A stretch of DNA of 47,281 nucleotides. Source: a virus. Numbering within the stretch: position 1 is the stretch's first letter; each line of letters starts with the position of its first letter. The notes beneath the pieces are model-generated. The model did not search any database. It saw only the letters and a program-made list of their open reading frames with translations, and had not been told where the DNA came from. The stretch lies in IMG/VR virus record IMGVR_UViG_3300005753_000031, positions 1 through 47,281 of that record. One strand, written 5' to 3'. The translations under genes were made by a program, and so were the position numbers. Positions 1-7,532 of the stretch are shown piece by piece.

Positions 1-777
1 TTCCTTTTCTTCTTCATCTTCTTCTTCGTCTTCAAGTTTTTTCTCAGCCTCTTTGGCTTTTTCTTCTGCCGCATCAGCTAATGCTTTTTGCTTAGAAACT
101 TCTGCTTTAGAATCAGTGAGTGCCTTCTCGGTACTTTCTAATTTTTTAACAGTCTTGTTAATAATTGGAGCAACGGAATCTGAAACCTCGTATTCCACGC
201 CGTCAATGTTTAGCTTTGCCATAGTAATATTCTCCTTAGGCTTGTTATCAAAAATACTGCACTCTTTACCACATCGTGCAGAATCCACAAAGGCAACGTG
301 ATTGCCGCGTATTTTCCGTTGGATGGCAGTTTTGCCATCGTCTGAAAATTCTAGTTCAGTAGTATAGCCTGCTGATAATTCTGTTTTTCCATCTTCAATT
401 TTTCTTATCAGTGTTGCATCATAAACGATAATGTCACATTTTAAATGACCTGATTCCGTTGGTTCTGCATCAATAATAGTTCCCCTATTGAATTTAGAGA
501 AATTCTCTGGAGTAATCTTTCTTCCCTCTGGATGTTCGTCAGTAATAGGTATATTAATAAAACTAGCCACAGACATAGAATCTGTAACTTCTGAAACCGG
601 ACGTTCAAGGGAAATTATTTCATGAGGCATACGGTCATTAATACCTAGTTCGCCTGCGGAATAATCTTGTTTTCCAGAACGAGAAATAATTCCCTGAAGT
701 TGAAGATATCCTTGCGGAGTTTTCTTAAAACTCTTATCACAAATCTGCAGCTTAACATCTATTAAAACATATATCAT
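1..777 (-). CDS. DUF2213-type prohead protease/scaffold, N-terminal 259 residues (continues at 47281)
   Basis: Head maturation protease, probably fused to a scaffold. The frame opens at an ATG at 777, seven bases after an AAAGG ribosome site, and is still open at base 1. Visible family marks are INIPITDEHPEG (about residues 75-85), ELSAGY (133-138) and GNHVAFVDSARCG (158-170), which supply the conserved His and Ser of DUF2213 proteins. After about residue 200 the chain becomes Lys/Glu-rich and then strongly acidic, like a scaffolding coiled coil. Joined in frame to 47281-46946 it gives 370 residues, a usual length for the family. It is preceded by a late-promoter-like box at 789-813. The protease call rests on motifs only. 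Confidence 0.85.
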   Translation of the reverse strand, partial: MIYVLIDVKLQICDKSFKKTPQGYLQLQGIISRSGKQDYSAGELGINDRMPHEIISLERPVSEVTDSMSVASFINIPITDEHPEGRKITPENFSKFNRGTIIDAEPTESGHLKCDIIVYDATLIRKIEDGKTELSAGYTTELEFSDDGKTAIQRKIRGNHVAFVDSARCGKECSIFDNKPKENITMAKLNIDGVEYEVSDSVAPIINKTVKKLESTEKALTDSKAEVSKQKALADAAEEKAKEAEKKLEDEEEDEEEKE

Positions 778-788
778 AAGTATACCTT

Positions 789-813
789 TAATTTTTGCCA
801 ACTATAACATATA
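789..813 (-). promoter_or_regulatory. Late promoter candidate (extended -10), copy before the protease gene
   Basis: The minus strand carries an extended -10 TGTTATAGT (809-801). The surrounding 25 bases match the stretch before the terminase gene (8760-8784) at 22 of 25 positions. No good -35 is visible. The predicted start would lie about 18 bases before the ATG at 777. Such a match between two intergenic stretches with unrelated genes downstream suggests a shared late promoter. Confidence 0.55.
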
Positions 814-838
814 TTTAGCTTGAAAGCTAATTGCAAAA

Positions 839-1303
839 TCAATCTTCATAAGCATCAGTAGACTGTTTCTTATTTCCCATGCTCTTCCATTTTTCCATTG
901 TTCTTCCACCTGCATAGAAAATTGCGAAGGTAACAGTTAGTGTTGTCCACAATTCAATCCATCCTAACTTGACAACAAAGGAACCTAGATTTCCATCACT
1001 GAAAGTGAAAAGTGTTGTCATCATCAGCATATAGATAAAAGCCATTGGACGAATATTTTTAGACAACCAAGAATCAGACATCATATCTATTTCTTGACGT
1101 CTAGTTATTTCTTTTAATATTGTTAATTCAATCTCACTTTCAATTTTTGAAAGCTTAATTTCTACATCGGCCTTTATCTGAACAAGCTTATTTTTTAAAA
1201 CTAATTTTTCTTCGTCACTTGTGAATAAATCATCAAATGCTCCACCAACACTATCGACTAAATCGCTTGCTCCGCCAGAAAATAAATCACTTAAAATTCC
1301 CAT
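839..1303 (-). CDS. Holin, GTA-type three-TM holin family
   Basis: Probable holin that permeabilises the inner membrane at lysis. The 154-residue protein has a Gly/Asp-rich start, a charged helical stretch (about 30-75) and two clear membrane segments (about 84-102 and 114-132), then a basic tail. This resembles the 'holin of 3TMs, for gene-transfer release' family. I chose the ATG at 1303 rather than the one at 1309: GGGAG lies six bases before it, and it overlaps the stop of the endolysin gene as TAATG, so the two are probably translationally coupled. Confidence 0.75.
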   Translation of the reverse strand: MGILSDLFSGGASDLVDSVGGAFDDLFTSDEEKLVLKNKLVQIKADVEIKLSKIESEIELTILKEITRRQEIDMMSDSWLSKNIRPMAFIYMLMMTTLFTFSDGNLGSFVVKLGWIELWTTLTVTFAIFYAGGRTMEKWKSMGNKKQSTDAYED

Positions 1304-1653
1304 TACCATCTCCCGTTATGTTCTAAAGAATAATGATTACCATCATTGTTTCCACCACTACCACCCCATCTACAAAGTTCATGAAGTGAAATCCAGTACT
1401 CACCTAGTTCTGCATGGTCTTCCGTGGTTGTTTGAAAAACTCCATCCTTAGTGATATTAAGGTCAACTGCTAACTTTAATTTATGATTTGATAGGGTAGA
1501 AGAGTATCCTTCTTTTTCACCATATTCACCATGTGCGCGAGGGTCACGAAATAAATCACCACCCCTTATTTGAAATCCTAATTCATACGCCTTTGGAACT
1601 AATTTTAACATCCATAGTCTTGAAAATAATTCTTGCTTATGTCCGAGTTTCAT
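1303..1653 (-). CDS. Endolysin, peptidase M15 (D,D-/L,D-peptidase) type
   Basis: Cell-wall peptidase that would cut peptidoglycan stem peptides. The 116-residue protein shows the M15 metal-site pattern: SNHKLKLAVDL (His57 and Asp64) and a C-terminal WGG...DGNHY (His107). It is about the length of compact phage M15 endolysins. No signal peptide is seen, so it should depend on the holin encoded directly downstream. AGGAG lies eight bases before the ATG. It overlaps the preceding membrane-protein gene by 17 bases. Confidence 0.8.
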   Translation of the reverse strand: MKLGHKQELFSRLWMLKLVPKAYELGFQIRGGDLFRDPRAHGEYGEKEGYSSTLSNHKLKLAVDLNITKDGVFQTTTEDHAELGEYWISLHELCRWGGSGGNNDGNHYSLEHNGRW

Positions 1654-1894
1654 CTTTATGTCTCCTGATGTGTTCTACGTTACTGCTAATGTCGTTTAGC
1701 TTTTCATGAATTGGCTTCAATGCCCTGTCAACAAATTTTTCCATTTCCTCCCTTTCTAGTTTCTTTGCAAGCTCTAACTGAGTATAGTCAATCTTTTTTC
1801 TAGTTGTTATCAGATGATTATACAACCACGCCATCGGTATGAGAATAATAGTCCATACCCATTTCATTAAATTAAAGTCGGCTTCAATCGACAT
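1637..1894 (-). CDS. Small membrane protein with coiled-coil tail (lysis-associated)
   Basis: An 85-residue protein with one N-terminal membrane segment (about residues 9-29) followed by a charged, probably coiled-coil region. The ATG at 1894 follows GGAGG by five bases; an upstream in-frame TTG is unlikely. It sits directly before and overlaps the endolysin gene, so a lysis role is inferred, for example as inner spanin, antiholin or second holin. The topology (N-in membrane anchor, soluble helical tail) fits an Rz-like inner spanin best, but no family was recognised. Confidence 0.6.
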   Translation of the reverse strand: MSIEADFNLMKWVWTIILIPMAWLYNHLITTRKKIDYTQLELAKKLEREEMEKFVDRALKPIHEKLNDISSNVEHIRRHKDETRT

Positions 1895-1938
1895 ATTTTC
1901 CTCCAAATAATTTTAATTTTCCTTACCTATGCTTTCCA

Positions 1939-2223
1939 TTAGTCTACAAAAACCTTCTGATTATCAATCGACAATGAGCCAAGAGTTGTATCAGCAGAAC
2001 AATCAACAATGCTTTTTCCTGCTCCAGTGGCTGTTACCAATACTACAACTTTAGTTCCTACAATACTTGCAGAACCTAGAGTAATTACAGAACCCGATGA
2101 AGTTTCACTCACGGCAGGAAATCCAGTTAAAGAGTCGTCTGCTGCAAGATAAGATGAATGTTCAAATTCAAGGCTTGTTTTTTCACCAATCTTCATTTCT
2201 AAAACTTCGCAATCTACTGTCAT
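1939..2223 (-). CDS. Small beta-rich virion protein, possible fibre-tail adaptor
   Basis: A 94-residue protein rich in Val, Ser, Thr and Gly, predicted as a beta sandwich, ending in VVVLVTATGAGKSIVDCSAD and a short tail. This general pattern occurs in small phage Ig-like or fibre-tail adaptor proteins. The assignment is tentative. The ATG overlaps the stop of the repeat-rich fibre-like gene (ATGA), which suggests co-translation and a physical partnership with that product. Confidence 0.6.
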   Translation of the reverse strand: MTVDCEVLEMKIGEKTSLEFEHSSYLAADDSLTGFPAVSETSSGSVITLGSASIVGTKVVVLVTATGAGKSIVDCSADTTLGSLSIDNQKVFVD

Positions 2224-3794
2224 GCTGCCACCTCTTTTATAAAGGAACCACTTCCTTTTACTATTTTTGTGAATACGCTTGAACCAGAAACAATTTTAGT
2301 AAATGAACCTCCAGTAAGAACTACACCAGAAACGAAAATGCCAACTTGTGAATCTTCTAGTGTTAATGATAAATTTAAATCTAATTCTTGTGAAACGATT
2401 ATATTCGTAGATGTATTTTCAAGAATTAAAGATAAGTTAATTCCAATTTCTGTTTCTGAATTTATACTTACCGTTGTATCTTCAAGTATGGTGTTTAATG
2501 CAATAGAACCAGCGCCACCCAGACCAACCTGAATACTTGCTACCGTATCATCTAATGTAATGCTACCACTTACATTTAATATATTTTGCGCTTGTATAGC
2601 GGTTGTAGTTGCCTCTAATAACAGTTCTAAATTTACGCCAGCTTGCTGACTAGCCTGAATATTTGTAATTGTGTCAGCAAGAACAATATTGAAATCAATA
2701 TCATTTTCAAGAATAGTTAAGATAGAGGCAATTGTATTTTCTAAAACTAATTCTAGTATTACCGCTTCTTCTTTCGAAACTACAATATTTGTTATTGTAT
2801 CATCTAAAGTAAGATTTAAATCTATATCATCTTCAACATTTGATGAAATTGAAGTGATTGAATTTTCAAGTATTAATTCTAAGCCTACTCCTTGTTCTAA
2901 AGAAGCTAGTAGGCTAACCACGATATCATCAAGTGAAACTGAAATTGTCGCATCTGCTTCTAATGAAGCTTGAATATTGACCGTGGTGTCTGATAATGCA
3001 ATGTCTAAATTTATTCTTTGTTCTGTTTCTATAACCGATGAAGCTACAGTGTCATCAAGGACTACGGCTATAGAAGTGTCTAATGCTATTTCAGATGCAA
3101 CTCCGCTAAAACTTAATAGTGTCCAAGCTCTACGTTGATGTAATGTAGAACTTTCTTGCTCCATTGTTTTCGCGGCTGCTATTATTTGTGTAAATTGACT
3201 AACTACACCACCAGCATTGCTCTGGTCTTCAATCGCTGCTAATTGTGTTTCAGTACTAGTGAATGTTGGAGCATTGCTATGACTAATAGCCCAAATATCT
3301 ACAATCAAACAATCATTGTCTACAGGCGTTATCGATGCACTGAATTTAGCTGCTGCAGCAACATCGGTTATACTGATGTTTTGTACTAAGTTGTCATAAC
3401 CTTCATCTGGACAACCTAATATTTCAAAACATATCCAAAGGTGCCGATCAATGTCTCCATCAAAGTCTGGCTCAAAAAGATAAGAGCCTGCTGAGCTTGG
3501 TAGGTCTGCATCCTTAATAAAGTAGACGCCATTCTGACTTGAGCGAATACCTTCTTGGGCTATACTTGTAACCCCTTGCAAGGCAATTTCTCCACCTACT
3601 AATGTCGCATTAACTCCTGCTGTGTCAAAAGCTAGTGCACTAATTATATTCACGACAGCTGTACTATCTTTTGCAAGATTACATAAAACCAATAAGCGTC
3701 CAGATTGAGCCGCAGATATCGGAATATTAAAGTCCAATGGACCTGTGCCCGAATAAGTGACTATGCTTGCAGGAGTTATTACAGGAGCTGCCAT
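2220..3794 (-). CDS. Fibre-like virion protein with twelve 21-residue repeats
   Basis: A 524-residue protein in three parts. Residues 1-230 form a globular, beta-rich domain with hydrophobic strands (LLVLCNL, LWICFEILG). Residues about 236-488 hold twelve tandem repeats of 21 residues with the pattern hydrophobic-x-hydrophobic, LDDT or LENT, then an I-x-S segment. Residues 497-520 repeat a short FTKIV(S/K)GS unit three times. The same 21-residue repeat ends the DUF2612 baseplate protein at 35014-36084. It sits between head and lysis genes of the late operon. A surface fibre or appendage is likely, but no enzymatic motif was seen. Confidence 0.65.
   Translation of the reverse strand: MAAPVITPASIVTYSGTGPLDFNIPISAAQSGRLLVLCNLAKDSTAVVNIISALAFDTAGVNATLVGGEIALQGVTSIAQEGIRSSQNGVYFIKDADLPSSAGSYLFEPDFDGDIDRHLWICFEILGCPDEGYDNLVQNISITDVAAAAKFSASITPVDNDCLIVDIWAISHSNAPTFTSTETQLAAIEDQSNAGGVVSQFTQIIAAAKTMEQESSTLHQRRAWTLLSFSGVASEIALDTSIAVVLDDTVASSVIETEQRINLDIALSDTTVNIQASLEADATISVSLDDIVVSLLASLEQGVGLELILENSITSISSNVEDDIDLNLTLDDTITNIVVSKEEAVILELVLENTIASILTILENDIDFNIVLADTITNIQASQQAGVNLELLLEATTTAIQAQNILNVSGSITLDDTVASIQVGLGGAGSIALNTILEDTTVSINSETEIGINLSLILENTSTNIIVSQELDLNLSLTLEDSQVGIFVSGVVLTGGSFTKIVSGSSVFTKIVKGSGSFIKEVAA
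2331..3089 (-). repeat. Tandem 63-bp protein-coding repeat, 12 units
   Basis: Twelve in-frame units of 63 bp (one is 66 bp) encode the 21-residue repeat of the fibre-like protein. Representative units contain LTLDDTITNIVVS, LVLENTIASILT and IVLADTITNIQAS. The DNA copies have diverged considerably, so this is an old protein repeat rather than a recent expansion. Confidence 0.85.
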
Positions 3795-3866
3795 TATATT
3801 TTCCTATTCACAGAATGAAACTCCACCGACAATATGTCAGTGGAAATAGTTTCTATACTGAAATTC

Positions 3867-4265
3867 CTAATCGGCATTTCCTTCAGTTTCAGTCCAAGAA
3901 ATCAAGTTAATAGCTTGACCATTAACGACATTCACGTTATCGATAATCATGTCACCACCACCACCAGAAGCAGTAACCGAACCATCTTGCATAACTGTAG
4001 TAGTGTCTGGGTCAACTTGACGATACCAAGAAACTGTTCCCGTGGCTCCTGCAGTAATAGAGGCAATTGCATTCGCAGTGAAAACTCCATTGACGATTGC
4101 TCCAGCAGGATTTGGAAGAGCGAATGTTGCAATTAAATTTTGTGCTCCTAGTGCTGCGTCAACAGTTGCAGGAGCAGCTCCGTCATATAATTCAAGTGTT
4201 CCTAAATTTTTAGAAGCAAGTAAAGAAGTTGCTTTAGTTGTTCGTGCTGCTTTAGATAATCTCAT
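3867..4265 (-). CDS. Putative virion protein, beta-rich, 132 residues
   Basis: I do not recognise a family. The protein starts with a basic stretch (MRLSKAARTTKATSLL) and continues as an Ala/Gly/Thr/Val-rich, beta-strand-like chain ending GQAINLISWTETEGNAD. Similar small proteins lie beside fibre genes in other phages, so a decoration or fibre-associated role is plausible. The ATG at 4265 follows an AGGAA site by six bases. It lies in the late operon between the MuF head protein and the repeat-rich fibre-like protein. Confidence 0.6.
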   Translation of the reverse strand: MRLSKAARTTKATSLLASKNLGTLELYDGAAPATVDAALGAQNLIATFALPNPAGAIVNGVFTANAIASITAGATGTVSWYRQVDPDTTTVMQDGSVTASGGGGDMIIDNVNVVNGQAINLISWTETEGNAD

Positions 4266-4298
4266 TTTTATTCCTCGTTATGTTATTGAATTGAATTT

Positions 4299-5159
4299 CT
4301 ATACTTCTAATATCGGTTTTGCGGCACAGCGACATTGATATTCTTGATTAACATGTCCGCCTGCTACGTTCCTAACATTTTTTCCTGCAACACCTCTTGT
4401 TACACTTAAAGATGTTTTTAATATTTTTCCTGTACTCCAATCAACTTCTAATCCGTGCATGATTTTATGATTATGACCTTTGGTACTACGCACACGGTTA
4501 TCCTGAGAAGTTATCCATACATATTTTTTTATACCAGAGGCCTCTTGACGAAAACGATTTAAACTACCAATGGTTCTTTGAGTTTGGTCTCTTGCAATTT
4601 TCTTTGCTTCGTTCTTACTCGTCTTATTAAACATTTCCCTTATTTGTTTTTCTAGGCTTGGTGACTTAGAGTTCTGGCCAATGATATTTTTATTAATCAA
4701 TTCAGCCATACGTTTCTGAGCATTGGCAGAGATATTCGTAATTTGATTTACATTGTCCTCTACCATGCTATTTAATATTCCGGCTAGCCCTTGTTCGTTG
4801 ACGAATCCTGCTACGTTTATTCCTATGCTACTAGTAACAGTTTCGTAATATTCTTGTTGGTGATAGCGATTCATTTCATGCACACTACTTTCAGCAGCAG
4901 TTTTCAAATCTTCCCACCAATCCATTCTTTCAAATAATGTTTCCAAGTTATTGGAAATATAATCTAAATCATCATTGCTATTATACAATTGCAATACTGC
5001 ATCTTTAGTTTTATCAATTGCACCTACTATGGCATTGCGATAACGAATTTCTTGCCGTGGTGTTGGTTCAACTTCTTCAAGCACAAACTTATCCTTCTTG
5101 CGCGAAATTTTCTTGCGCGACTCCTGAATTCTTTTAGCTTGTGCTTTAGAAATTGTCAT
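4299..5159 (-). CDS. Phage head morphogenesis protein, Mu gpF / SPP1 gp7 family
   Basis: Minor head protein that sits near the portal inside the capsid. The C-terminal third has the family signature: WITSQDNRVR, a His-rich segment (TKGHNHKIMHG), then GGHVNQEYQCRC with the typical CRC near the end. The 286 residues start with a basic helical region. It lies downstream of the terminase and portal genes on the same strand, as this family usually does, although secreted and spanin-like genes are inserted between. Confidence 0.85.
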   Translation of the reverse strand: MTISKAQAKRIQESRKKISRKKDKFVLEEVEPTPRQEIRYRNAIVGAIDKTKDAVLQLYNSNDDLDYISNNLETLFERMDWWEDLKTAAESSVHEMNRYHQQEYYETVTSSIGINVAGFVNEQGLAGILNSMVEDNVNQITNISANAQKRMAELINKNIIGQNSKSPSLEKQIREMFNKTSKNEAKKIARDQTQRTIGSLNRFRQEASGIKKYVWITSQDNRVRSTKGHNHKIMHGLEVDWSTGKILKTSLSVTRGVAGKNVRNVAGGHVNQEYQCRCAAKPILEV

Positions 5160-5161
5160 TA

Positions 5162-5350
5162 TTACGCGAACTTACCCAAATCTTTTAATTCTTTTTCGAT
5201 TGCACGAATATGTTTCATTAACGCAGGATTTGTTCCAAGACCTGCTGTAGAGATCGTGGCTCTTAAATCTCTTAATTTTTCTAATGCCTTCTTAGTATTT
5301 GGAGCGGCATCTTCTACTTTGCTCACTAGCTTTCCATCTTTAATTATCAT
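5162..5350 (-). CDS. Small helical protein of unknown function (62 residues)
   Basis: No family recognised. The sequence is soluble, Lys-rich and mostly helical (KKALEKLRDLRATIS, MKHIRAIEKELKDLGKFA). It overlaps the end of the spanin-like gene upstream and is followed two bases later by the MuF head gene. Its place between lysis and head genes suggests a small head-assembly cofactor, but nothing in the sequence proves this. Confidence 0.55.
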   Translation of the reverse strand: MIIKDGKLVSKVEDAAPNTKKALEKLRDLRATISTAGLGTNPALMKHIRAIEKELKDLGKFA

Positions 5351-5555
5351 TGTTATGCACCTTAATTATTTTATAACATTGTTCAAAACTTTTCTTTAAC
5401 TCTCCGCACCCCTTGCCTATCGGGACATGCGGATACGGAATTGTACTATGTCGAACTTCCACCTTCTTTACTGGGCAAGTCGAGCACCCCTTTAGAAGGA
5501 GTATAGATAAAAGGCTCAGGGCAATTACAATTACATTCAACTTTAGTTTCTTCAT
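5340..5555 (-). CDS. Putative outer spanin lipoprotein (Rz1-like)
   Basis: The short protein has a basic N-terminus and a hydrophobic signal segment ending LLLKGCSTC, a lipobox-like site whose Cys would be lipidated. The mature part is small with two Pro (STIPYPHVPIG) and Cys residues, as in outer spanins. Lys two before the Cys is unusual for a lipobox. I prefer the ATG at 5555, seven bases after GGAAA; an in-frame ATG at 5570 is possible. It overlaps the preceding small membrane-protein gene in another frame, the classic nested Rz/Rz1 layout. It implies a Gram-negative host. Confidence 0.6.
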   Translation of the reverse strand: MKKLKLNVIVIALSLLSILLLKGCSTCPVKKVEVRHSTIPYPHVPIGKGCGELKKSFEQCYKIIKVHNNDN

Positions 5556-5706
5556 TATTTTCATTTCCATTAATTACATAGTAAGGATATATGCTCAACA
5601 ATAAAACAAGAACGAACAAAATTACTATCTGTTTTCCAAAGCTTAGTTTTTTAAAGTGAGCTAATAAGAATGTTGGTATTAAAGAAATTAATGTTCCTAT
5701 TCCCAT
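5446..5706 (-). CDS. Small membrane protein nested with the outer spanin gene
   Basis: An 86-residue protein with a hydrophobic N-terminus (MGIGTLISLIPTFLLAHF) and a strong membrane segment (about 27-47, IVILFVLVLLLSIYPYYV), followed by a Cys-rich tail (VECNCNCPEP). The ATG at 5706 overlaps the end of the secreted-protein gene; a longer frame to 5784 lies wholly inside that gene and is not preferred. Overlap with the lipoprotein gene suggests an inner spanin partner, but the periplasmic tail is short and lacks a clear coiled coil. Confidence 0.55.
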   Translation of the reverse strand: MGIGTLISLIPTFLLAHFKKLSFGKQIVILFVLVLLLSIYPYYVINGNENNEETKVECNCNCPEPFIYTPSKGVLDLPSKEGGSST

Positions 5707-6110
5707 GATAGTGTTACTCCTACGTTTCCTCCGGTTTCTTTTCCATTGGTCGTTACACCTCCGTGCCAGAAAGAAGAATAACAATCCTTATTACAAAACT
5801 TTTTACCCATTGATATTCCAATAGAATTGTTTCCTTCAAAATCATAAGTGGACAATCCTATAGAGAGCTGAGTCTTTTTACTATCTGGATTAAATTGATG
5901 TTGTACCATTGGAATTATAGATTGAAAGTTTTTGCCTCGTAATCCGTCCTTACCGTCAACACCATTGGCTCCATCTATTCCATTAATTGGATCACTATGG
6001 TGATGTTCATGTTCTTCATGCTCGCGTTCACTTGAATATACATTGCTTACCATAATAAGCAGTAAGAAAAATATTACAGGGGCAATCATATAATTTAAAA
6101 AATATCTCAT
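5697..6110 (-). CDS. Secreted protein with His-rich and collagen-like segments and a membrane-anchor-like end
   Basis: No family is certain. The 137 residues contain a signal peptide (about 1-26, ending SNVYSS), an acidic/His cluster (EREHEEHEHHHSD), and a short collagen-like Gly-x-y run (GIDGANGVDGKDGLRG, 44-59). The C-terminal 75 residues look like beta strands and end GVTLSWE, resembling trimeric autotransporter (YadA-type) anchors. Cys105 and Cys109 may form a disulfide. It begins directly after the portal stop. A surface role such as receptor masking or virion attachment is inferred. Confidence 0.6.
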   Translation of the reverse strand: MRYFLNYMIAPVIFFLLLIMVSNVYSSEREHEEHEHHHSDPINGIDGANGVDGKDGLRGKNFQSIIPMVQHQFNPDSKKTQLSIGLSTYDFEGNNSIGISMGKKFCNKDCYSSFWHGGVTTNGKETGGNVGVTLSWE

Positions 6111-7532
6111 TTATTTATCCTCTTCTTTGTCATCTTCATTAAAATCTTCCTCTTTAGGTTCGCCATTATCTTCTTTATCGTCGTTACCGTTAGAATTAAA
6201 TTGTTCTTCTTGTTCTTCTTCCATTTCATTAATAGTTTTTTCTAGCTCCTTTAGATACGCAGCATCAATAGTTGAGTATGTACCGCTTTCCATTAGCCCT
6301 GTAGCAACCATAGTTTCATTAATAATATTAGCGTCCATGTATTTAATATCACGTTCTGCTTTTGCATTTTCTAATTCGGCTTGTTCTGCCTCAGTCATTT
6401 GCCACAATTGATTCCACTTAAAAGAGATTTCATCTTTTTTATGTGGCTTACCGAATAGGCTTGCATAGACAATAGAATCTACACGTTTCAGCTTAGGGCT
6501 TAAATCAGTATTTTGTTGAGAAGATAAGTTGTCATAATAATTTCTTAAATCACTTTCTCCCGTGCTGTTCATTCCTCCAGGACTTTGCCCGAATAAACGA
6601 GTAATAGGAATATCAGCAGCACCGCCAACAACATTCAACATTTTTTCTAATATATCGGATAGTCCTGAAAATGTTTGTTGATGCTGTTCGTATTCTTCTT
6701 CTGCGTCCATTAGCAACATGCGATTAACTGACTTCTGTAATTTCGCTACACCGAATCTTTTCTGCAATTCTTTTTCAGTGTCAGGTGAACTAATTAAACT
6801 CATTAATTCAGGTATCTTAATAATGTCCACCGTGGCCTCATGTAACATGGAGCCAATGTTTTCTTGTACCTCAGCTGCTCTGACAAGTGCTGTGTGTATT
6901 CTTTCTAGTATACTCTTACCCCAATACTGGTTCTGCCTACGAGACTGTAATGGTAGTGCTATACCTTCAAAGCGAATAATCCTTGTATGATGAATTTCCA
7001 AAGAAGTTTGTGAGATTCTATACGTTTCTGGATAACCATAATTATCACTCAATGGATTGCTATCAACCTTTCCTAAATGTAGAAACTGTCTATCAATTAC
7101 AACAATAGATTTCAAAGAACCCTTTTTAATGTTTTCTAATAAAAGTGGTTCCCAAGGATTAACATTATCTTCAACATTAAATATAATTCCTGCTCCACCA
7201 TATAGTCTAGCCCATTGCATAGCTTCTTTAAATTTTCTTTGAATGCATAAAATTTCTTCGGCTTCTATAAAAGCTTCTTTCTTTTCAGGTGTCATGTCAC
7301 CAGTCATTGTTCTCCATTCACGGGTCATATCATAAGGTGGCAAATCAATAACTTTTCCACTTAACCAGTCACTACCATAGGCAGCTTCTAGTTCTTGATA
7401 GTCTAATCTAACTTCTACAAACTTAGAGGACGCAGATTTATCTAATCCTTCTATTCCCATTCCAGTTAGAACATTCTGCAAGCTATCTCCAATAAAGGCA
7501 GTCATCTTTTTATATATGGAATTCTTTTTCAT
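6111..7532 (-). CDS. Portal protein, DUF1073 family
   Basis: The portal forms the ring through which DNA enters the capsid. The 473-residue chain shows family features: DWLSGKVIDLPPYDMTREWR near residues 54-73, WARLYGGAGIIF, and a central WGKSILERIHTALVRAAEVQE helix region. FGQSPGGMNSTGESDLRNYYD (about 314-334) is the well-conserved segment of DUF1073 portals. It ends in a long Glu/Asp tail. The ATG overlaps the terminase stop by one base (TAATG), the usual terminase-portal coupling. Confidence 0.9.
   Translation of the reverse strand: MKKNSIYKKMTAFIGDSLQNVLTGMGIEGLDKSASSKFVEVRLDYQELEAAYGSDWLSGKVIDLPPYDMTREWRTMTGDMTPEKKEAFIEAEEILCIQRKFKEAMQWARLYGGAGIIFNVEDNVNPWEPLLLENIKKGSLKSIVVIDRQFLHLGKVDSNPLSDNYGYPETYRISQTSLEIHHTRIIRFEGIALPLQSRRQNQYWGKSILERIHTALVRAAEVQENIGSMLHEATVDIIKIPELMSLISSPDTEKELQKRFGVAKLQKSVNRMLLMDAEEEYEQHQQTFSGLSDILEKMLNVVGGAADIPITRLFGQSPGGMNSTGESDLRNYYDNLSSQQNTDLSPKLKRVDSIVYASLFGKPHKKDEISFKWNQLWQMTEAEQAELENAKAERDIKYMDANIINETMVATGLMESGTYSTIDAAYLKELEKTINEMEEEQEEQFNSNGNDDKEDNGEPKEEDFNEDDKEEDK

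Noticed and set aside
2331-3089. CRISPR-like array because of the regular 63-bp period
   Set aside because: There are no identical direct repeats or unique spacers. The period is a diverged in-frame protein repeat.
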